A stretch of 64,000 nt of DNA from Nematostella vectensis. Its lineage: Eukaryota > Cnidaria > Anthozoa > Actiniaria > Edwardsiidae. Under the pieces are notes generated by a model. That model did no database searches, was not told the DNA's origin, and was given only the letters and a program-made list of their open reading frames with translations. The stretch is taken from assembly GCF_932526225.1 (NCBI RefSeq), contig NC_064043.1, forward strand, positions 4,827,501 through 4,891,500. Direction: 5' to 3'. Made by a program: the position numbers and the translations under genes. Shown in pieces: positions 26,534-40,408 of this stretch (position 1 is the stretch's first letter; every line of letters starts with the position of its first letter).

Positions 26534-26863
26534 TTATTGGTTGCAACAATCGGCAACAATGGAGTAGTAGGATTTACACTTCTTCCATCCAGAAGGACAG
26601 CTGCCCATCCAGACAATCCCCGAAAGAGATGCCGATCTGATGTCAGGACCATCGCTGTCGCAAGCGCAAGGAATGCCGCGTTTGCTCAAATGAAAGTCAA
26701 GCTCATCATCGGACATCATGTCGCGGCCTTAAAGAGAGCATAAACTGGGCTTAGAATAAAAGTCGGTAGAGACACATTTTTCATAGTAGAGCTACTTACG
26801 GCGAGCGCAGGCGACGGCAACCAAAAGTGCCAAGCAAACGATAACGATCTTGAACGAGGCCAT
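26534..26863 (-). CDS. Nv1: Nv1 neurotoxin, copy 11 (class A)
   Basis: Exons 26863..26800 and 26727..26534, AAG acceptor, TATA box at 27137-27143. Counterpart of copy 5. Confidence 0.97.
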
Positions 26864-29255
26864 GTTCTCGAATCAACCTGCAAAAAGATCAAATGCGATT
26901 GAGTATTATATCAGCACCAAATAATTATGCGGTAACGTCTTTAAATACAGTGTGTCTCAAAGTAAAATGTTAATATTATTCATTTACAAGATACATTGGG
27001 GTGTGACCAAAAGATGGGTGTAAGTTTTCCATCAACTATGTTTGCAAGACGTACAAATATGTTACCTTTTGTTGAAGAAGTGGATTTCTTGTGCTTGTCT
27101 CCAAGTAAGACTTGAATCACAGAGAAAGAACTGCTCTATTTATCCCCGCGCCCCGTCCGCTTGACTGCTTATTCATGGCTGAGATTATGCACGAGCTGAG
27201 GACCACTTGTAAGATTCTAGTGAGAATGCGTACAGCAAAGTCAAGGAGGCGAGACGAATTTAAGCTATGACTTGACTTTCTATAGGACGTATCTTCTGCA
27301 GTTTTTTTCGTCTTGATGGACGTATAGATTGTTTAATATTTTGATTGAAGATATTTTTTATTGTGTATCTTATCAGAAACATCGAGCGATGGCTACACAG
27401 TGTCAATATAATGATCTTCTTGAGAGCACTTTCGTTGAAGGGATCATCATAAAATCAGTGGAGTAGGGACAAACAAGAAAGCTTACGATGTCAAACAATA
27501 AGTGGTAAGCTTTGATTGTCACACTCGTTCTGTCGTGTAATGGTCGTGCTCCAGCGGAGAGAATCCAGACAAACAATAACATACCAATTTCCGTTATATA
27601 GGCTTCTAAGCAATAGACTACTCTGGATAAGTTAGGCATTATCCTAGAATAGCCCCTCTTATTAATAATCCATTAATCTCTGATATAACAAACAGGCCAA
27701 CAGGCCAACATATTCATTGAAAGGCTACTCGACTTACGCCCTCTCATTAATTCTTATTAATCAATATTTATCTTTGATATAACAAACAATAAGCGGCCAA
27801 TGTTCATTGAAAGGTTACTCGGCATAAAAGTATTAACCTGAAGTAGACCGTTGCCAAAATAGCCACTGTTTGTGTGGTAGAACATATATGAAGAGTTCAA
27901 CGGAAAGACTTTCAGAGAATATTTCATGCACGAACTAATTGTTATTCTTTTATTATAGAACGACATTATATACTGCAACAATATCTTCTCCTAATCTCCT
28001 TTGTTGATTTTTCGAGCGTCCCACTTCATTGACTGTTAGAAGAGGTTTTCTAGAATCAAACGATTATCAAACCTATTGCTTGTCCTTTCTAGCTCCAGGC
28101 TCCAAAGCAATGCACTTCTCTGTCAAGTTAGGCATTCTCCTGAAAAAGCCCCTGAACAGTGTGAATCTTAGGGTGGTACAGTAGGTTATATCTTATTGAT
28201 CGTCAAATCACCCCACCCCCCTCCCTATCAGTAAAACCTTGATACGCGGCTAGCTGTCTAGACTAGCCACAAACATTCCTTGATACTATTACACCATTTT
28301 ACATACTGCATCTCAATATCTCGATTTCTAAGGCTAGTATTTCTAGAACCAAAAGATTATGTTCATACCCCAGCATTTTCGAAAAAAAAATGGTTGGACT
28401 TCCATCTTGTCGGAAAAAAAATGCTATCAAAAGAAAGACCCTAAAGTTTTCCTGTTCCATGCCTCACATACTTGTCTTCAACTTCTTTGCATTACTTAAA
28501 TAAACTTTGGCTTATTGCTAATCAGAAACATCAACATCGAAGGAGCTCCACAGTGTCAATATAATAAACTCTTGAAGCATTTTGTCAGTTAATGAGGAGA
28601 TTATCGTATATGAGAAGAATAAGCCAAGCAAGAAAGTCTCCTATTTTCAAGCAGAACAGGGATGCTTTGATCAGTGACAAAAACTCACTTGTGTTCTGTT
28701 GGGCGGAGAGAATTCAAACAAAGCAAATATTCAATACACCCGACAAAGTGGTGAAGCATCATATTAAACTAGCATCTGATCAAACTTTCAACAGCTATGT
28801 GTAAAAGACTTTCACAAAATGTTATAAAAGATATCACCAAGTATCATATGATATTTAGATTACACTCTTTTATTAAAAAAAAAAAACGTTTAATTTTCGT
28901 CTAAAGGCATATCTTTGGCTGAAAAGAGGAAATAAAGCCTCTAGGATACCTTGATTTATGTACAGTAATGGCAAACATCCTGTTCTTGTTTAACAAAGTA
29001 AGGATGCTTGAAAACCGAACTGTTAGAACGTTTGCCTTAGTGCGTCACCAAATCTGTTGCTCTACGGGGAGAGTATAATATTGAGGTGGTTAGCAGTTTT
29101 GATGCACAATGTGATCTACCGAAAAGACAAATCCTATAATTTCTACACAAAAAAACACACAGTTTATTGAATTTTCTCAAGTTTATTTCACCTTTACACG
29201 AAGATTATATTATTTCTAGCTAAACATGTAGCCCAAGTTTATCAGCTTAAATCTT

Positions 29256-29584
29256 TTATTGGTTGCAACAATCGGCAACAATGGAGTAGTAGGATTTACA
29301 CTTCTTCCATCCAGAAGGACAGCTGCCCATCCAGACAATCCCCGAAAGAGATGCCGATCTGATGTCAGGACCATCGCTGTCGCAAGCGCAAGGAATGCCG
29401 CGTTTGCTATAATGATAGTCAAGCTCATCATCGGACATCATGTCGCGGCCTAAAGAGAGCATAAACTGGGCTTAGAATAAAAGTCGGTAGAGACACATTT
29501 TTCATAGTAGAGCTACTTACGGCGAGCGCAGGCGACGGCAACCAAAAGTGCCAAGCAAACGATAACGATCTTGAACGAGGCCAT
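29256..29584 (-). CDS. Nv1: Nv1 neurotoxin, copy 12 (class B)
   Basis: Exons 29584..29521 and 29449..29256, TAG acceptor, TATA box at 29858-29864. Counterpart of copy 6. Last gene of the second 15.9-kb block. Confidence 0.97.
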
Positions 29585-31947
29585 GTTCTCGAATCAACCT
29601 GCAAAAAGATCAAATGCGATTGAGTATTATATCAGCACCAAAAAAATATGCGGTAACGTCTTTAAATACAGTCTGTCTCAAAGTAAAATGTTGATATTAT
29701 TCATTTACAAGATACATTAGGGTGTGACCAAAAGATGGGTGTAAGTTTTCCATCTACTATGTTTGCAAGACGTGCAAATATGTTACCTTTTGTTGAAGAA
29801 GTGGATTTCTTGTGCTTGTCTCCAAGTAAGACTTGAATCACAGAGAAAGAACTGCTCTATTTATCCCCGCGCCCCGTCCGCTTGACTGCTTATTCATGGC
29901 TGAGATTATGCACGAGCTGAGGACCACTTGTAAGATTCTAGTGAGAATGCGTACAGCAAAGTCAAGGAGGCGAGACGAATTTAAGCTATGACTTGACTCT
30001 ATAGGCCGTATCTTCTGCACTTTTTTTTCGACATGATGGACGTATAGATTGTTTAATATTTTGTTTCAAGATATTTTTCATTGTGTATCTTATCGGAAAC
30101 ATCGAGCGATGGCTACACAGTGTCAATATAATTAGCTTCTTGGAGCACTTTCGTTGAGGGGATCATCATAAAATCAGTGGAGTAGGGACAAACAAGAAAG
30201 CCTATGATGTCAAACAATAAGTGGTAAGCTTTGATTGTCACACTCGTTCTGTCGTGCGATGGTCGTGCTCCAGCGTAGAGAATCAACACAAACAATAACA
30301 TTATCCTAGAATAGCCCGCGATGGGAGTGGGTTGTGCAGGGTGCGTGCATACCCTCTTATTAATAATCCATTAATCACTGATATAACAAACAGGCCAACA
30401 GGCCAACATATTCATTGAAAGGCTACTCGGCTTACGCCCTCTCATTAATTCTTATTAATCAATATTTATCTCTGATATAACAAACAAGCGGCCAATGTTC
30501 ATTGAAAGGTTACATGGCATAAAAGTATTAGCCTGAGGTAGACCATTGCCAAAATAGCACTGTTTGTGTGATAGAACATATATGAAGAGTTCAACGGAAA
30601 GACTTTTAGAGAATATTTCATGCACGAACTAATTGTTATTCTTTTATAATAGAATGACATTATATACTGCATCAATATCTTCTCCTAATCTCCTTTGTTG
30701 ATTTTTCGAGCATCCCACTTCATTGACTTTTAGAAGAGGTTTTCTAGAATCAAACGATTATCAAACCTATTGCTTGTCCTTTCTAGCTCCAGGCTCCAAA
30801 GCAATGCACTTCTCTGATAAGTTAGGCATTCTCCTGAAAAAGCCCCTGAACGGTGTGAATCTTAGGGGGTACAGTGGGTAATATCTTATTGAATGATCGT
30901 CAAATCACCCCACCCCCCTCCCCATCAGTAAAACCTTGATACGCGGCTAGCTGTCTAGACTAGCCACAAACATTCCTTGATACTATTACAGCATTTTACA
31001 TACTGCATCTCAATATCTCGATCTCTAAGGCTAATGTTTCTAGAACCAAAAGATTATGTTCATAATCCAGCATTTTCGAAAAAATAGAAAATTTGGATTT
31101 CCATCTTGTTGGAAAAAACATGCTATCAAAAGAAAGACCCTAAAGTATTCCTGTTCCTTGCCTTACATTCTTGTCTTTAACTTCCTTGCATTACTTAAAT
31201 AAACTTTGGCTTAATCAGAAACATCAACATCGAAGGAGCTCCACAGTGTCAATATAATAAACTCTTGAAGCATTTTGTCAGTTAATGAGGAGATTATCGT
31301 ATATGAGAAGAATAAGCCAAGCAAGAAAGTCTCCTATTTTCAAGCAGAACAGGGATGCTTTGATCAGTGACAAACACTCACTTGTGTTCTGCTGGGCGGG
31401 GAGAATTCAAACATAGCAAATATTTAATACACCCGACAAAGTGGTGAAGCATCATATTAAACTAGCATCTGATCAAACTTTCAACAGCTATGTAAAAAAG
31501 ACTTTCACAAAATGTTATGAAAGATATCACCAAGTATCATATGATATTTAGATTACACTCTTTTATTTAAAAAAAAAAACGTTTAATTTTCGTCTAAAGG
31601 CATATCTTTGGCTGAAAAGAGGAAATAAAGCCTCTAGGATACCTTGATTTATGCCGGGTAATGGCATACATCCTGTTCTTGTTTAACAAAGTAAGGATGC
31701 ATGAAAACCCAACTGTTCGAACGTTTGCCTTAGTGCGTCACCAAATCTGTTGCACTACGGGGAGAGTATAATATTAAGGTGTTTAGCAGTTTTGATGCAC
31801 AATGTGATCTACCGAAAAGACAAATCCTATAATTTCTACACAAAAAACACACAGTTTATTGAATTTTCTCAAGTTTATTTCACCTTTACACGATGATTAT
31901 ATTATTTCTAGCTAAACATGTAGCCCAAGTTTATCAGCTTAAATCTT

Positions 31948-32277
31948 TTATTGGTTGCAACAATCGGCAACAATGGAGTAGTAGGATTTACACTTCTTCC
32001 ATCCAGAAGGACAGCTGCCCATCCAGACAATCCCCGAAAGAGATGCCGATCTGATGTCAGGACCATCGCTGTCGCAAGCGCAAGGAATGCCGCGTTTGCT
32101 CAAATGAAAGTCAAGCTCATCATCGGACATCATGTCGCGGCCTTAAAGAGAGCATAAACTGGGCTTAGAATAAAAGTCGGTAGAGACACATTTTTCATAG
32201 TAGAGCTACTTACGGCGAGCGCAGGCGACGGCAACCAAAAGTGCCAAGCAAACGATAACGATCTTGAACGAGGCCAT
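31948..32277 (-). CDS. Nv1: Nv1 neurotoxin, copy 13 (class A)
   Basis: Exons 32277..32214 and 32141..31948, AAG acceptor, TATA box at 32551-32557. The unit resembles units 1, 5, 7 and 11 with a few private changes, such as CCCAGAG in the 5' exon region and a T/A change near 32862. Confidence 0.97.
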
Positions 32278-34667
32278 GTTCTCGAATCAACCTGCAAAAA
32301 GATCAAATGCGATTGAGTATTATATCAGCACCAAATAATTATGCGGTAACGTCTTTAAATACAGTGTGTCTCAAAGTAAAATGTTAATATTATTCATTTA
32401 CAAGATACATTGGGGTGTGACCAAAAGATGGGTGTAAGTTTTCCATCAACTATGTTTGCAAGACGTACAAATATGTTACCTTTTGTTGAAGAAGTGGATT
32501 TCTTGTGCTTGTCTCCAAGTAAGACTTGAATCCCAGAGAAAGAACTGCTCTATTTATCCCCGCGCCCCGTCCGCTTGACTGCTTATTCATGGCTGAGATT
32601 ATGCACGAGCTGAGGACCACTTGTAAGATTCTAGTGAGAATGCGTACAGCAAAGTCAAGGAGGCGAGACGAATTTAAGCTATGACTTGACTTTCTATAGG
32701 ACGTATCTTCTGCAGTTTTTTTCGTCTTGATGGACGTATAGATTGTTTAATATTTTGATTGAAGATATTTTTTATTGTGTATCTTATCAGAAACATCGAG
32801 CGATGGCTACACAGTGTCAATATAATGATCTTCTTGAGAGCACTTTCGTTGAAGGGATCATAATAAAATCAGTGGAGTAGGGACAAACAAGAAAGCTTAC
32901 GATGTCAAACAATAAGTGGTAAGCTTTGATTGTCACACTCGTTCTGTCGTGCAATGGTCGTGCTCCAGCGGAGAGAATCCAGACAAACAATAACATACCA
33001 ATTTCCGTTATATAGGCTTCTAAGCAATAGACTACTCTGGATAAGTTAGGCATTATCCTAGAATAGCCCCTCTTATTAATAATCCATTAATCTCTGATAT
33101 AACAAACAGGCCAACAGGCCAACATATTCATTGAAAGGCTACTCGACTTACGCCCTCTCATTAATTCTTATTAATCAATATTTATCTTTGATATAACAAA
33201 CAATAAGCGGCCAATGTTCATTGAAAGGTTACTCGGCATAAAAGTATTAACCTGAAGTAGACCGTTGCCAAAATAGCCACTGTTTGTGTGGTAGAACATA
33301 TATGAAGAGTTCAACGGAAAGACTTTCAGAGAATATTTCATGCACGAACTAATTGTTATTCTTTTATTATAGAACGACATTATATACTGCAACAATATCT
33401 TCTCCTAGCCTCCTTTGTTGATTTTTCGAGCGTCCCACTTCATTGACTGTTAGAAGAGGTTTTCTAGAATCAAACGATTATCAAACCTATTGCTTGTCCT
33501 TTCTAGCTCCAGGCTCCAAAGCAATGCACTTCTCTGTCAAGTTAGGCATTCTCCTGAAAAAGCCCCTGAACAGTGTGAATCTTAGGGTGGTACAGTAGGT
33601 TATATCTTATTGATCGTCAAATCACCCCACCCCCCTCCCTATCAGTAAAACCTTGATACGCGGCTAGCTGTCTAGACTAGCCACAAACATTCCTTGATAC
33701 TATTACACCATTTTACATACTGCATCTCAATATCTCGATTTCTAAGGCTAGTATTTCTAGAACCAAAAGATTATGTTCATACCCCAGCATTTTCGAAAAA
33801 AAAAAAGGTTGGACTTCCATCTTGTCGGAAAAAAAATGCTATCAAAAGAAAGACCCTAAAGTTTTCCTGTTCCATGCCTCACATACTTGTCTTCAACTTC
33901 TTTGCATTACTTAAATAAACTTTGGCTTATTGCTAATCAGAAACATCAACATCGAAGGAGCTCCACAGTGTCAATATAATAAACTCTTGAAGCATTTTGT
34001 CAGTTAATGAGGAGATTATCGTATATGAGAAGAATAAGCCAAGCAAGAAAGTCTCCTATTTTCAAGCAGAACAGGGATGCTTTGATCAGTGACAAACACT
34101 CACTTGTGTTCTGCTGGGCGGAGAGAATTCAAACAAAGCAAATATTCAATACACCCGACAAAGTGGTGAAGCATCATATTAAACTAGCATCTGATCAAAC
34201 TTTCAACAGCTATGTGTAAAAGACTTTCACAAAATGTTATGAAAGATATCACCAAGTATCATATGATATTTAGATTACACTCTTTTCTTAAAAAAAAACG
34301 TTTAATTTTCGTCTAAAGGCATATCTTTGGCTGAAAAGAGGAAATAAAGCTTCTAGGATACCTTGATTTATGTACAGTAATGGCAAACATCCTGTTCTTG
34401 TTTAACAAAGTAAGGATGCTTGAAAACCGAACTGTTAGAACGTTTGCCTTAGTGCGTCACCAAATTTGTTGCTCTACGGGGAGAGTATAATATTAAGGTG
34501 GTTAGCAGTTTTGATGCACAATGTGATCTACCGAAAAGACAAATCCTATAATTTCTACACAAAAAAACACACAGTTTATTGAATTTTCTCAAGTTTATTT
34601 CACCTTTACACGAAGATTATATTATTTCTAGCTAAACATGTAGCCCAAGTTTATCAGCTTAAATCTT

Positions 34668-34997
34668 TTATTGGTTGCAACAATCGGCAACAATGGAGTA
34701 GTAGGATTTACACTTCTTCCATCCAGAAGGACAGCTGCCCATCCAGACAATCCCCGAAAGAGATGCCGATCTGATGTCAGGACCATCGCTGTCGCAAGCG
34801 CAAGGAATGCCGCGTTTGCTCAAATGAAAGTCAAGCTCATCATCGGACATCATGTCGCGGCCTTAAAGAGAGCATAAACTGGGCTTAGAATAAAAGTCGG
34901 TAGAGACACATTTTTCATAGTAGAGCTACTTACGGCGAGCGCAGGCGACGGCAACCAAAAGTGCCAAGCAAACGATAACGATCTTGAACGAGGCCAT
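34668..34997 (-). CDS. Nv1: Nv1 neurotoxin, copy 14 (class A in mosaic unit)
   Basis: Exons 34997..34934 and 34861..34668, AAG acceptor, TATA box at 35271-35277. This breaks the A-B alternation: it follows another class A gene. The 5' UTR intron region (CATCTACTATG, ACGTGCAAAT near 35160-35200) has class B variants, so the unit looks like a conversion or crossover mosaic. Confidence 0.97.
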
Positions 34998-37383
34998 GTT
35001 CTCGAATCAACCTGCAAAAAGATCAAATGCGATTGAGTATTATATCAGCACCAAATAATTATGCGGTAACGTCTTTAAATACAGTGTGTCTCAAAGTAAA
35101 ATGTTAATATTATTCATTTACAAGATACATTAGGGTGTGACCAAAAGATGGGTGTAAGTTTTCCATCTACTATGTTTGCAAGACGTGCAAATATGTTACC
35201 TTTTGTTGAAGAAGTGGATTTCTTGTGCTTGTCTCCAAGTAAGACTTGAATCCCAGAGAAAGAACTGCTCTATTTATCCCCGCGCCCCGTCCGCTTGACT
35301 GCTTATTCATGGCTGAGATTATGCACGAGCTGAGGACCACTTGTAAGATTCTAGTGAGAATGCGTACTGCAAAGTCAAGGAGGCGAGACGAATTTAAGCT
35401 ATGACTTGACTTTCTATAGGACGTATCTTCTGCAGTTTTTTTCGTCTTGATGGACGTATAGATTGTTTAATATTTTGATTGAAGATATTTTTTATTGTGT
35501 ATCTTATCAGAAACATCGAGAGATGGCTACACAGTGTCAATATAATGATCTTCTTGAGAGCACTTTCGTTGAAGGGATCATCATAAAATCAGTGGAGTAG
35601 GGACAAACAAGAAAGCTTACGATGTCAAACAATAAGTGGTAAGCTTTGATTGTCACACTCGTTCTGTCGTGCAATGGTCGTGCTCCAGCGGAGAGAATCC
35701 AGACAAACAATAACATACCAATTTCCGTTATATAGGCTTCTAAGCAATAGACTACTCTGGATAAGTTAGGCATTATCCTAGAATAGCCCCTCTTATTAAT
35801 AATCCATTAATCTCTGATATAACAAACAGGCCAACAGGCCAACATATTCATTGAAAGGCTACTCGACTTACGCCCTCTCATTAATTCTTATTAATCAATA
35901 TTTATCTTTGATATAACAAACAATAAGCGGCCAATGTTCATTGAAAGGTTACTCGGCATAAAAGTATTAACCTGAAGTAGACCGTTGCCAAAATAGCCAC
36001 TGTTTGTGTGGTAGAACATATATGAAGAGTTCAACGGAAAGACTTTCAGAGAATATTTCATGCACGAACTAATTGTTATTCTTTTATTATAGAACGACAT
36101 TATATACTGCAACAATATCTTCTCCTAATCTCCTTTGTTGATTTTTCGAGCGTCCCACTTCATTGACTGTTAGAAGAGGTTTTCTAGAATCAAACGATTA
36201 TCAAACCTATTGCTTGTCCTTTCTAGCTCCAGGCTCCAAAGCAATGCACTTCTCTGTCAAGTTAGGCATTCTCCTGAAAAAGCCCCTGAACAGTGTGAAT
36301 CTTAGGGTGGTACAGTAGGTTATATCTTATTGATCGTCAAATCACCCCACCCCCCTCCCTATCAGTAAAACCTTGATACGCGGCTAGCTGTCTAGACTAG
36401 CCACAAACATTCCTTGATACTATTACACCATTTTACATACTGCATCTCAATATCTCGATTTCTAAGGCTAGTATTTCTAGAACCAAAAGATTATGTTCAT
36501 ACCCCAGCATTTTCGAAAAAAAAATGGTTGGACTTCCATCTTGTCGGAAAAAAAATGCTATCAAAAGAAAGACCCTAAAGTTTTCCTGTTCCATGCCTCA
36601 CATACTTGTCTTCAACTTCTTTGCATTACTTAAATAAACTTTGGCTTATTGCTAATCAGAAACATCAACATCGAAGGAGCTCCACAGTGTCAATATAATA
36701 AACTCTTGAAGCATTTTGTCAGTTAATGAGGAGATTATCGTATATGAGAAGAATAAGCCAAGCAAGAAAGTCTCCTATTTTCAAGCAGAACAGGGATGCT
36801 TTGATCAGTGACAAAAACTAACTTGTGTTCTGTTGGGCGGAGAGAATTCAAACAAAGCAAATATTTAATACACCCGACAAAGTGATGAAGCATCATATTA
36901 AACTAGCATCTGATCAAACTTTCAACAGCTATGTGTAAAAGACTTTCACAAAATGTTATGAAAGATATCACCAAGTATCATATGATATTTAGATTACACT
37001 CTTTTATTAAAAAAACGTTTAATTTTCGTCTAAAGGCATATCTTTGGCTGAAAAGAGGAAATAAAGCCTCTAGGATACCTTGATTTATGCCGGGTAATGG
37101 CATACATCCTGTTCTTGTTTAACAAAGTAAGGATGCATGAAAACCCAACTGTTCGGACGTTTGCCTTAGTGCGTCACCAAATCTGTTGCACTACGGGGAG
37201 AGTATAATATTAAGGTGGTTAGCAGTTTTGATGCACAATGTGATCTACCGAAAAGACAAATCCTATAATTTCTACACAAAAAACACACAGTTTATTGAAT
37301 TTTCTCAAGTTTATTTCACCTTTACACGATGATTATATTATTTCTAGCTAAACATGTAGCCCAAGTTTATCAGCTTAAATCTT

Positions 37384-37713
37384 TTATTGGTTGCAACAAT
37401 CGGCAACAATGGAGTAGTAGGATTTACACTTCTTCCATCCAGAAGGACAGCTGCCCATCCAGACAATCCCCGAAAGAGATGCCGATCTGATGTCAGGACC
37501 ATCGCTGTCGCAAGCGCAAGGAATGCCGCGTTTGCTCAAATGAAAGTCAAGCTCATCATCGGACATCATGTCGCGGCCTTAAAGAGAGCATAAACTGGGC
37601 TTAGAATAAAAGTCGGTAGAGACACATTTTTCATAGTAGAGCTACTTACGGCGAGCGCAGGCGACGGCAACCAAAAGTGCCAAGCAAACGATAACGATCT
37701 TGAACGAGGCCAT
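37384..37713 (-). CDS. Nv1: Nv1 neurotoxin, copy 15 (class A, retrotransposon unit)
   Basis: Exons 37713..37650 and 37577..37384, AAG acceptor, TATA box at 37987-37993. Third class A gene in a row. The upstream spacer switches to class B-like variants from about 38660 and holds a retrotransposon at 39225-40518, about 1.2 kb upstream of the TATA box, so the promoter itself is intact. Confidence 0.96.
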
Positions 37714-39133
37714 GTTCTCGAATCAACCTGCAAAAAGATCAAATGCGATTGAGTATTATATCAGCACCAAATAATTATGCGGTAACGTCTTTAAATACAG
37801 TGTGTCTCAAAGTAAAATGTTAATATTATTCATTTACAAGATACATTAGGGTGTGACCAAAAGATGGGTGTAAGTTTTCCATCTACTATGTTTGCAAGAC
37901 GTACAAATATGTTACCTTTTGTTGAAGAAGTGGATTTCTTGTGCTTGTCTCCAAGTAAGACTTGAATCCCAGAGAAAGAACTGCTCTATTTATCCTCGCG
38001 CCCCGTCCGCTTGACTGCTTATTCATGGCTGAGATTATGCACGAGCTGAGGACCACTTGTAAGATTCTAGTGAGAATGCGTACAGCAAAGTCAAGGAGGC
38101 GAGACGAATTTAAGCTATGACTTGACTTTCTATAGGACGTATCTTCTGCAGTTTTTTTCGTCTTGATGGACGTATAGATTGTTTAATATTTTGATTGAAG
38201 ATATTTTTTATTGTGTATCTTATCAGAAACATCGAGCGATGGCTACACAGTGTCAATATAATGATCTTCTTGAGATCACTTTCGTTGAAGGGATCATCAT
38301 AAAATCAGTGGATTAGGGACAAACAAGAAAGCTTACGATGTCAAACAATAAGTGGTAAGCTTTGATTGTCACACTCGTTCTGTCGTGCAATGGTCGTGCT
38401 CCAGCGGAGAGAATCCAGACAAACAATAACATACCAATTTCCGTTATATAGGCTTCTAAGCAATAGACTACTCTGGATAAGTTAGGCATTATCCTAGAAT
38501 AGCCCCTCTTATTAATAATCCATTAATCTCTGATATAACAAACAGACCAACAGGCCAACATATTCATTGAAAGGCTACTCGACTTACGCCCTCTCATTAA
38601 TTCTTATTAATCAATATTTATCTTTGATATAACAAACAATAAGCGGCCAATGTTCATTGAAAGGTTACACGGCATAAAAGTATTAGCCTGAAGTAGACCG
38701 TTGCCAAAATAGCCACTGTTTGTGTGATAGAACATATATGAAGAGTTCAACGGAAAGACTTTTAGAGAATATTTCATGCACGAACTAATTGTTATTCTTT
38801 TATAATAGAATGACATTATATACTGCATCAATATCTTCTCCTAATCTCCTTTGTTGATTTTTCGAGCATCCCACTTCATTGACTTTTAGAAGAGGTTTTC
38901 TAGAATCAAACGATTATCAAACCTTTTGCTTGTCCTTTCTAGCTCCAGGCTCCAAAGCAATGCACTTCTCTGATAAGTTAGGCATTCTCCTGAAAAAGCC
39001 CCTGAACGGTGTGAATCTTAGGGGGGTACAGTGGGTAATATCTTATTGAATGATCGTCAAATCACCCCACCCCCCTCCCCATCAGTAAAACCTTGATACG
39101 CGGCTAGCAGTCTAGACTAGCCACAAACATTCC

Positions 39134-40408
39134 TTGATACTATTACAGCATTTTACATACTGCATCTCAATATCTCGATCTCTAAGGCTAATGTTTCTAG
39201 AACCTGAAAAGATTATGTTCATAACAAGTCAAGTCGCTAAAATAATGGAAAGTTTCACCTTGTCCCGGATTACGCCCTCATTAACTAGTAAACTTGACCC
39301 CAAACAGTTCGCCCTTGCAGGTAGATCAACTTCTCAAGCGTTAGTCTATTTATTACATCTCGCATTAGAAGCGCTGGATAATGGCAACTGTTCGCTAAGA
39401 TTCTTTTTTGCAGACTTCAAAAAGGGCTTTGATATTATTGATCATCGTATCTTGCTAAGTAAGCTTTCTAGCTATGGGTTACACCCCTCCTTAGTCAGGT
39501 GGGTTGCCGCTTTTCTTCAAGGCAGGTCACAGAGTGTTCAAATTGCTAACTCGTCATCAGCTTGTAAATCCCCAAATGGTGGAATTCCTCAGGGAACCAA
39601 ATTGAGCCCCATTTTATTTGCAGTTATGGTAGATGATCTAGTGCGCGCCTGGGGTCCTAGGGTGAAATACGTTGATGACTTATCTATTCTAGAAATAATT
39701 CCTCGCAACGCTCCATCTGTCATGAGACATATGGTAAATAATGTCAACAATTTCGCACAAAATAATAACATGCTGTTAAATCCTAGTAAGTGCAAGGAGA
39801 TGCGGGTTGATTTTTTACAGTACAATAGTTCTCAGTGCCAACCAATAGCGGTCGGCGGTTCCGTTATTGAGTCAGTCACCAGTTTCAAGCTTCTCGGTGT
39901 GTATATCTCTTCGGACCTTAGTTGGTCATCGCACTGTGACTATGTGATCAAAAAGTCAAACCGTCGTCTCTATGCACTCAGAAAACTAAAATCATGTGGG
40001 GTCTCAGAAAGGGATTTAGTGTCTGTGTACTGTTCTCTTATAAGGTCCATCTTAGAGTATGCCTGCGTTGTCTTTTCCAACCTTCCGCAATACCTATGTG
40101 CTGCCTTAGAAAGAATTCAAAAAAGATCTCTAGGAATAATTTTCGGTAGTGGCCTTAACTACGAGGACGCCCTCGAACGCGCATGCTTGTCTTCTTTAGA
40201 GGCGCGGCGTCACAATGTGTGCAGAAAATTCATAAGCAATATCAAACAGGGGAGCGTCTTATACCCCCTAGTGTCAAGCAGACTTATATCCTCCAACTCG
40301 CCATACTCCCTAAGATCTAAGCGCTCACATAGTGTGGTTCCGGGTCGCACGGACCGTTTTTCCAAATTCGTCTCAGCGCAATATGCTGGGGATTTAATGT
40401 TATTATGA
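39134..40408 (+). CDS. Reverse transcriptase ORF of truncated non-LTR element
   Basis: Open frame of 424 residues, opposite in strand to the toxins. Residues 1-30 are toxin-unit spacer read in frame; the element contributes residues 31-424. Reverse transcriptase motifs are clear: FADFKK with the catalytic Asp94 (motif A), GGIPQGTKLSP at 149-159 (motif B) and YVDD at 179-182 (motif C), followed by a thumb/connection region (FKLLGVYISSDLSW near 252) as in Jockey/CR1-type elements. The endonuclease domain and the N-terminal part of the RT are missing, so it cannot move by itself. No frameshift or stop in 394 codons suggests recent insertion. Clade is inferred from motifs and the (TTA)n tail. Confidence 0.9.
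   Translation: MILLQHFTYCISISRSLRLMFLEPEKIMFITSQVAKIMESFTLSRITPSLTSKLDPKQFALAGRSTSQALVYLLHLALEALDNGNCSLRFFFADFKKGFDIIDHRILLSKLSSYGLHPSLVRWVAAFLQGRSQSVQIANSSSACKSPNGGIPQGTKLSPILFAVMVDDLVRAWGPRVKYVDDLSILEIIPRNAPSVMRHMVNNVNNFAQNNNMLLNPSKCKEMRVDFLQYNSSQCQPIAVGGSVIESVTSFKLLGVYISSDLSWSSHCDYVIKKSNRRLYALRKLKSCGVSERDLVSVYCSLIRSILEYACVVFSNLPQYLCAALERIQKRSLGIIFGSGLNYEDALERACLSSLEARRHNVCRKFISNIKQGSVLYPLVSSRLISSNSPYSLRSKRSHSVVPGRTDRFSKFVSAQYAGDLMLL

Larger units (their letters stand above)
15901..31792. repeat. Higher-order repeat copy 2 (units 7-12)
   Basis: Second copy of the six-unit block, in the same class order, including the short unit (18622-20964) in the same place. Near-identity over 15.9 kb means either a very recent segmental amplification or unequal crossover, or a duplicated or misjoined assembly. 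Confidence 0.93.
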
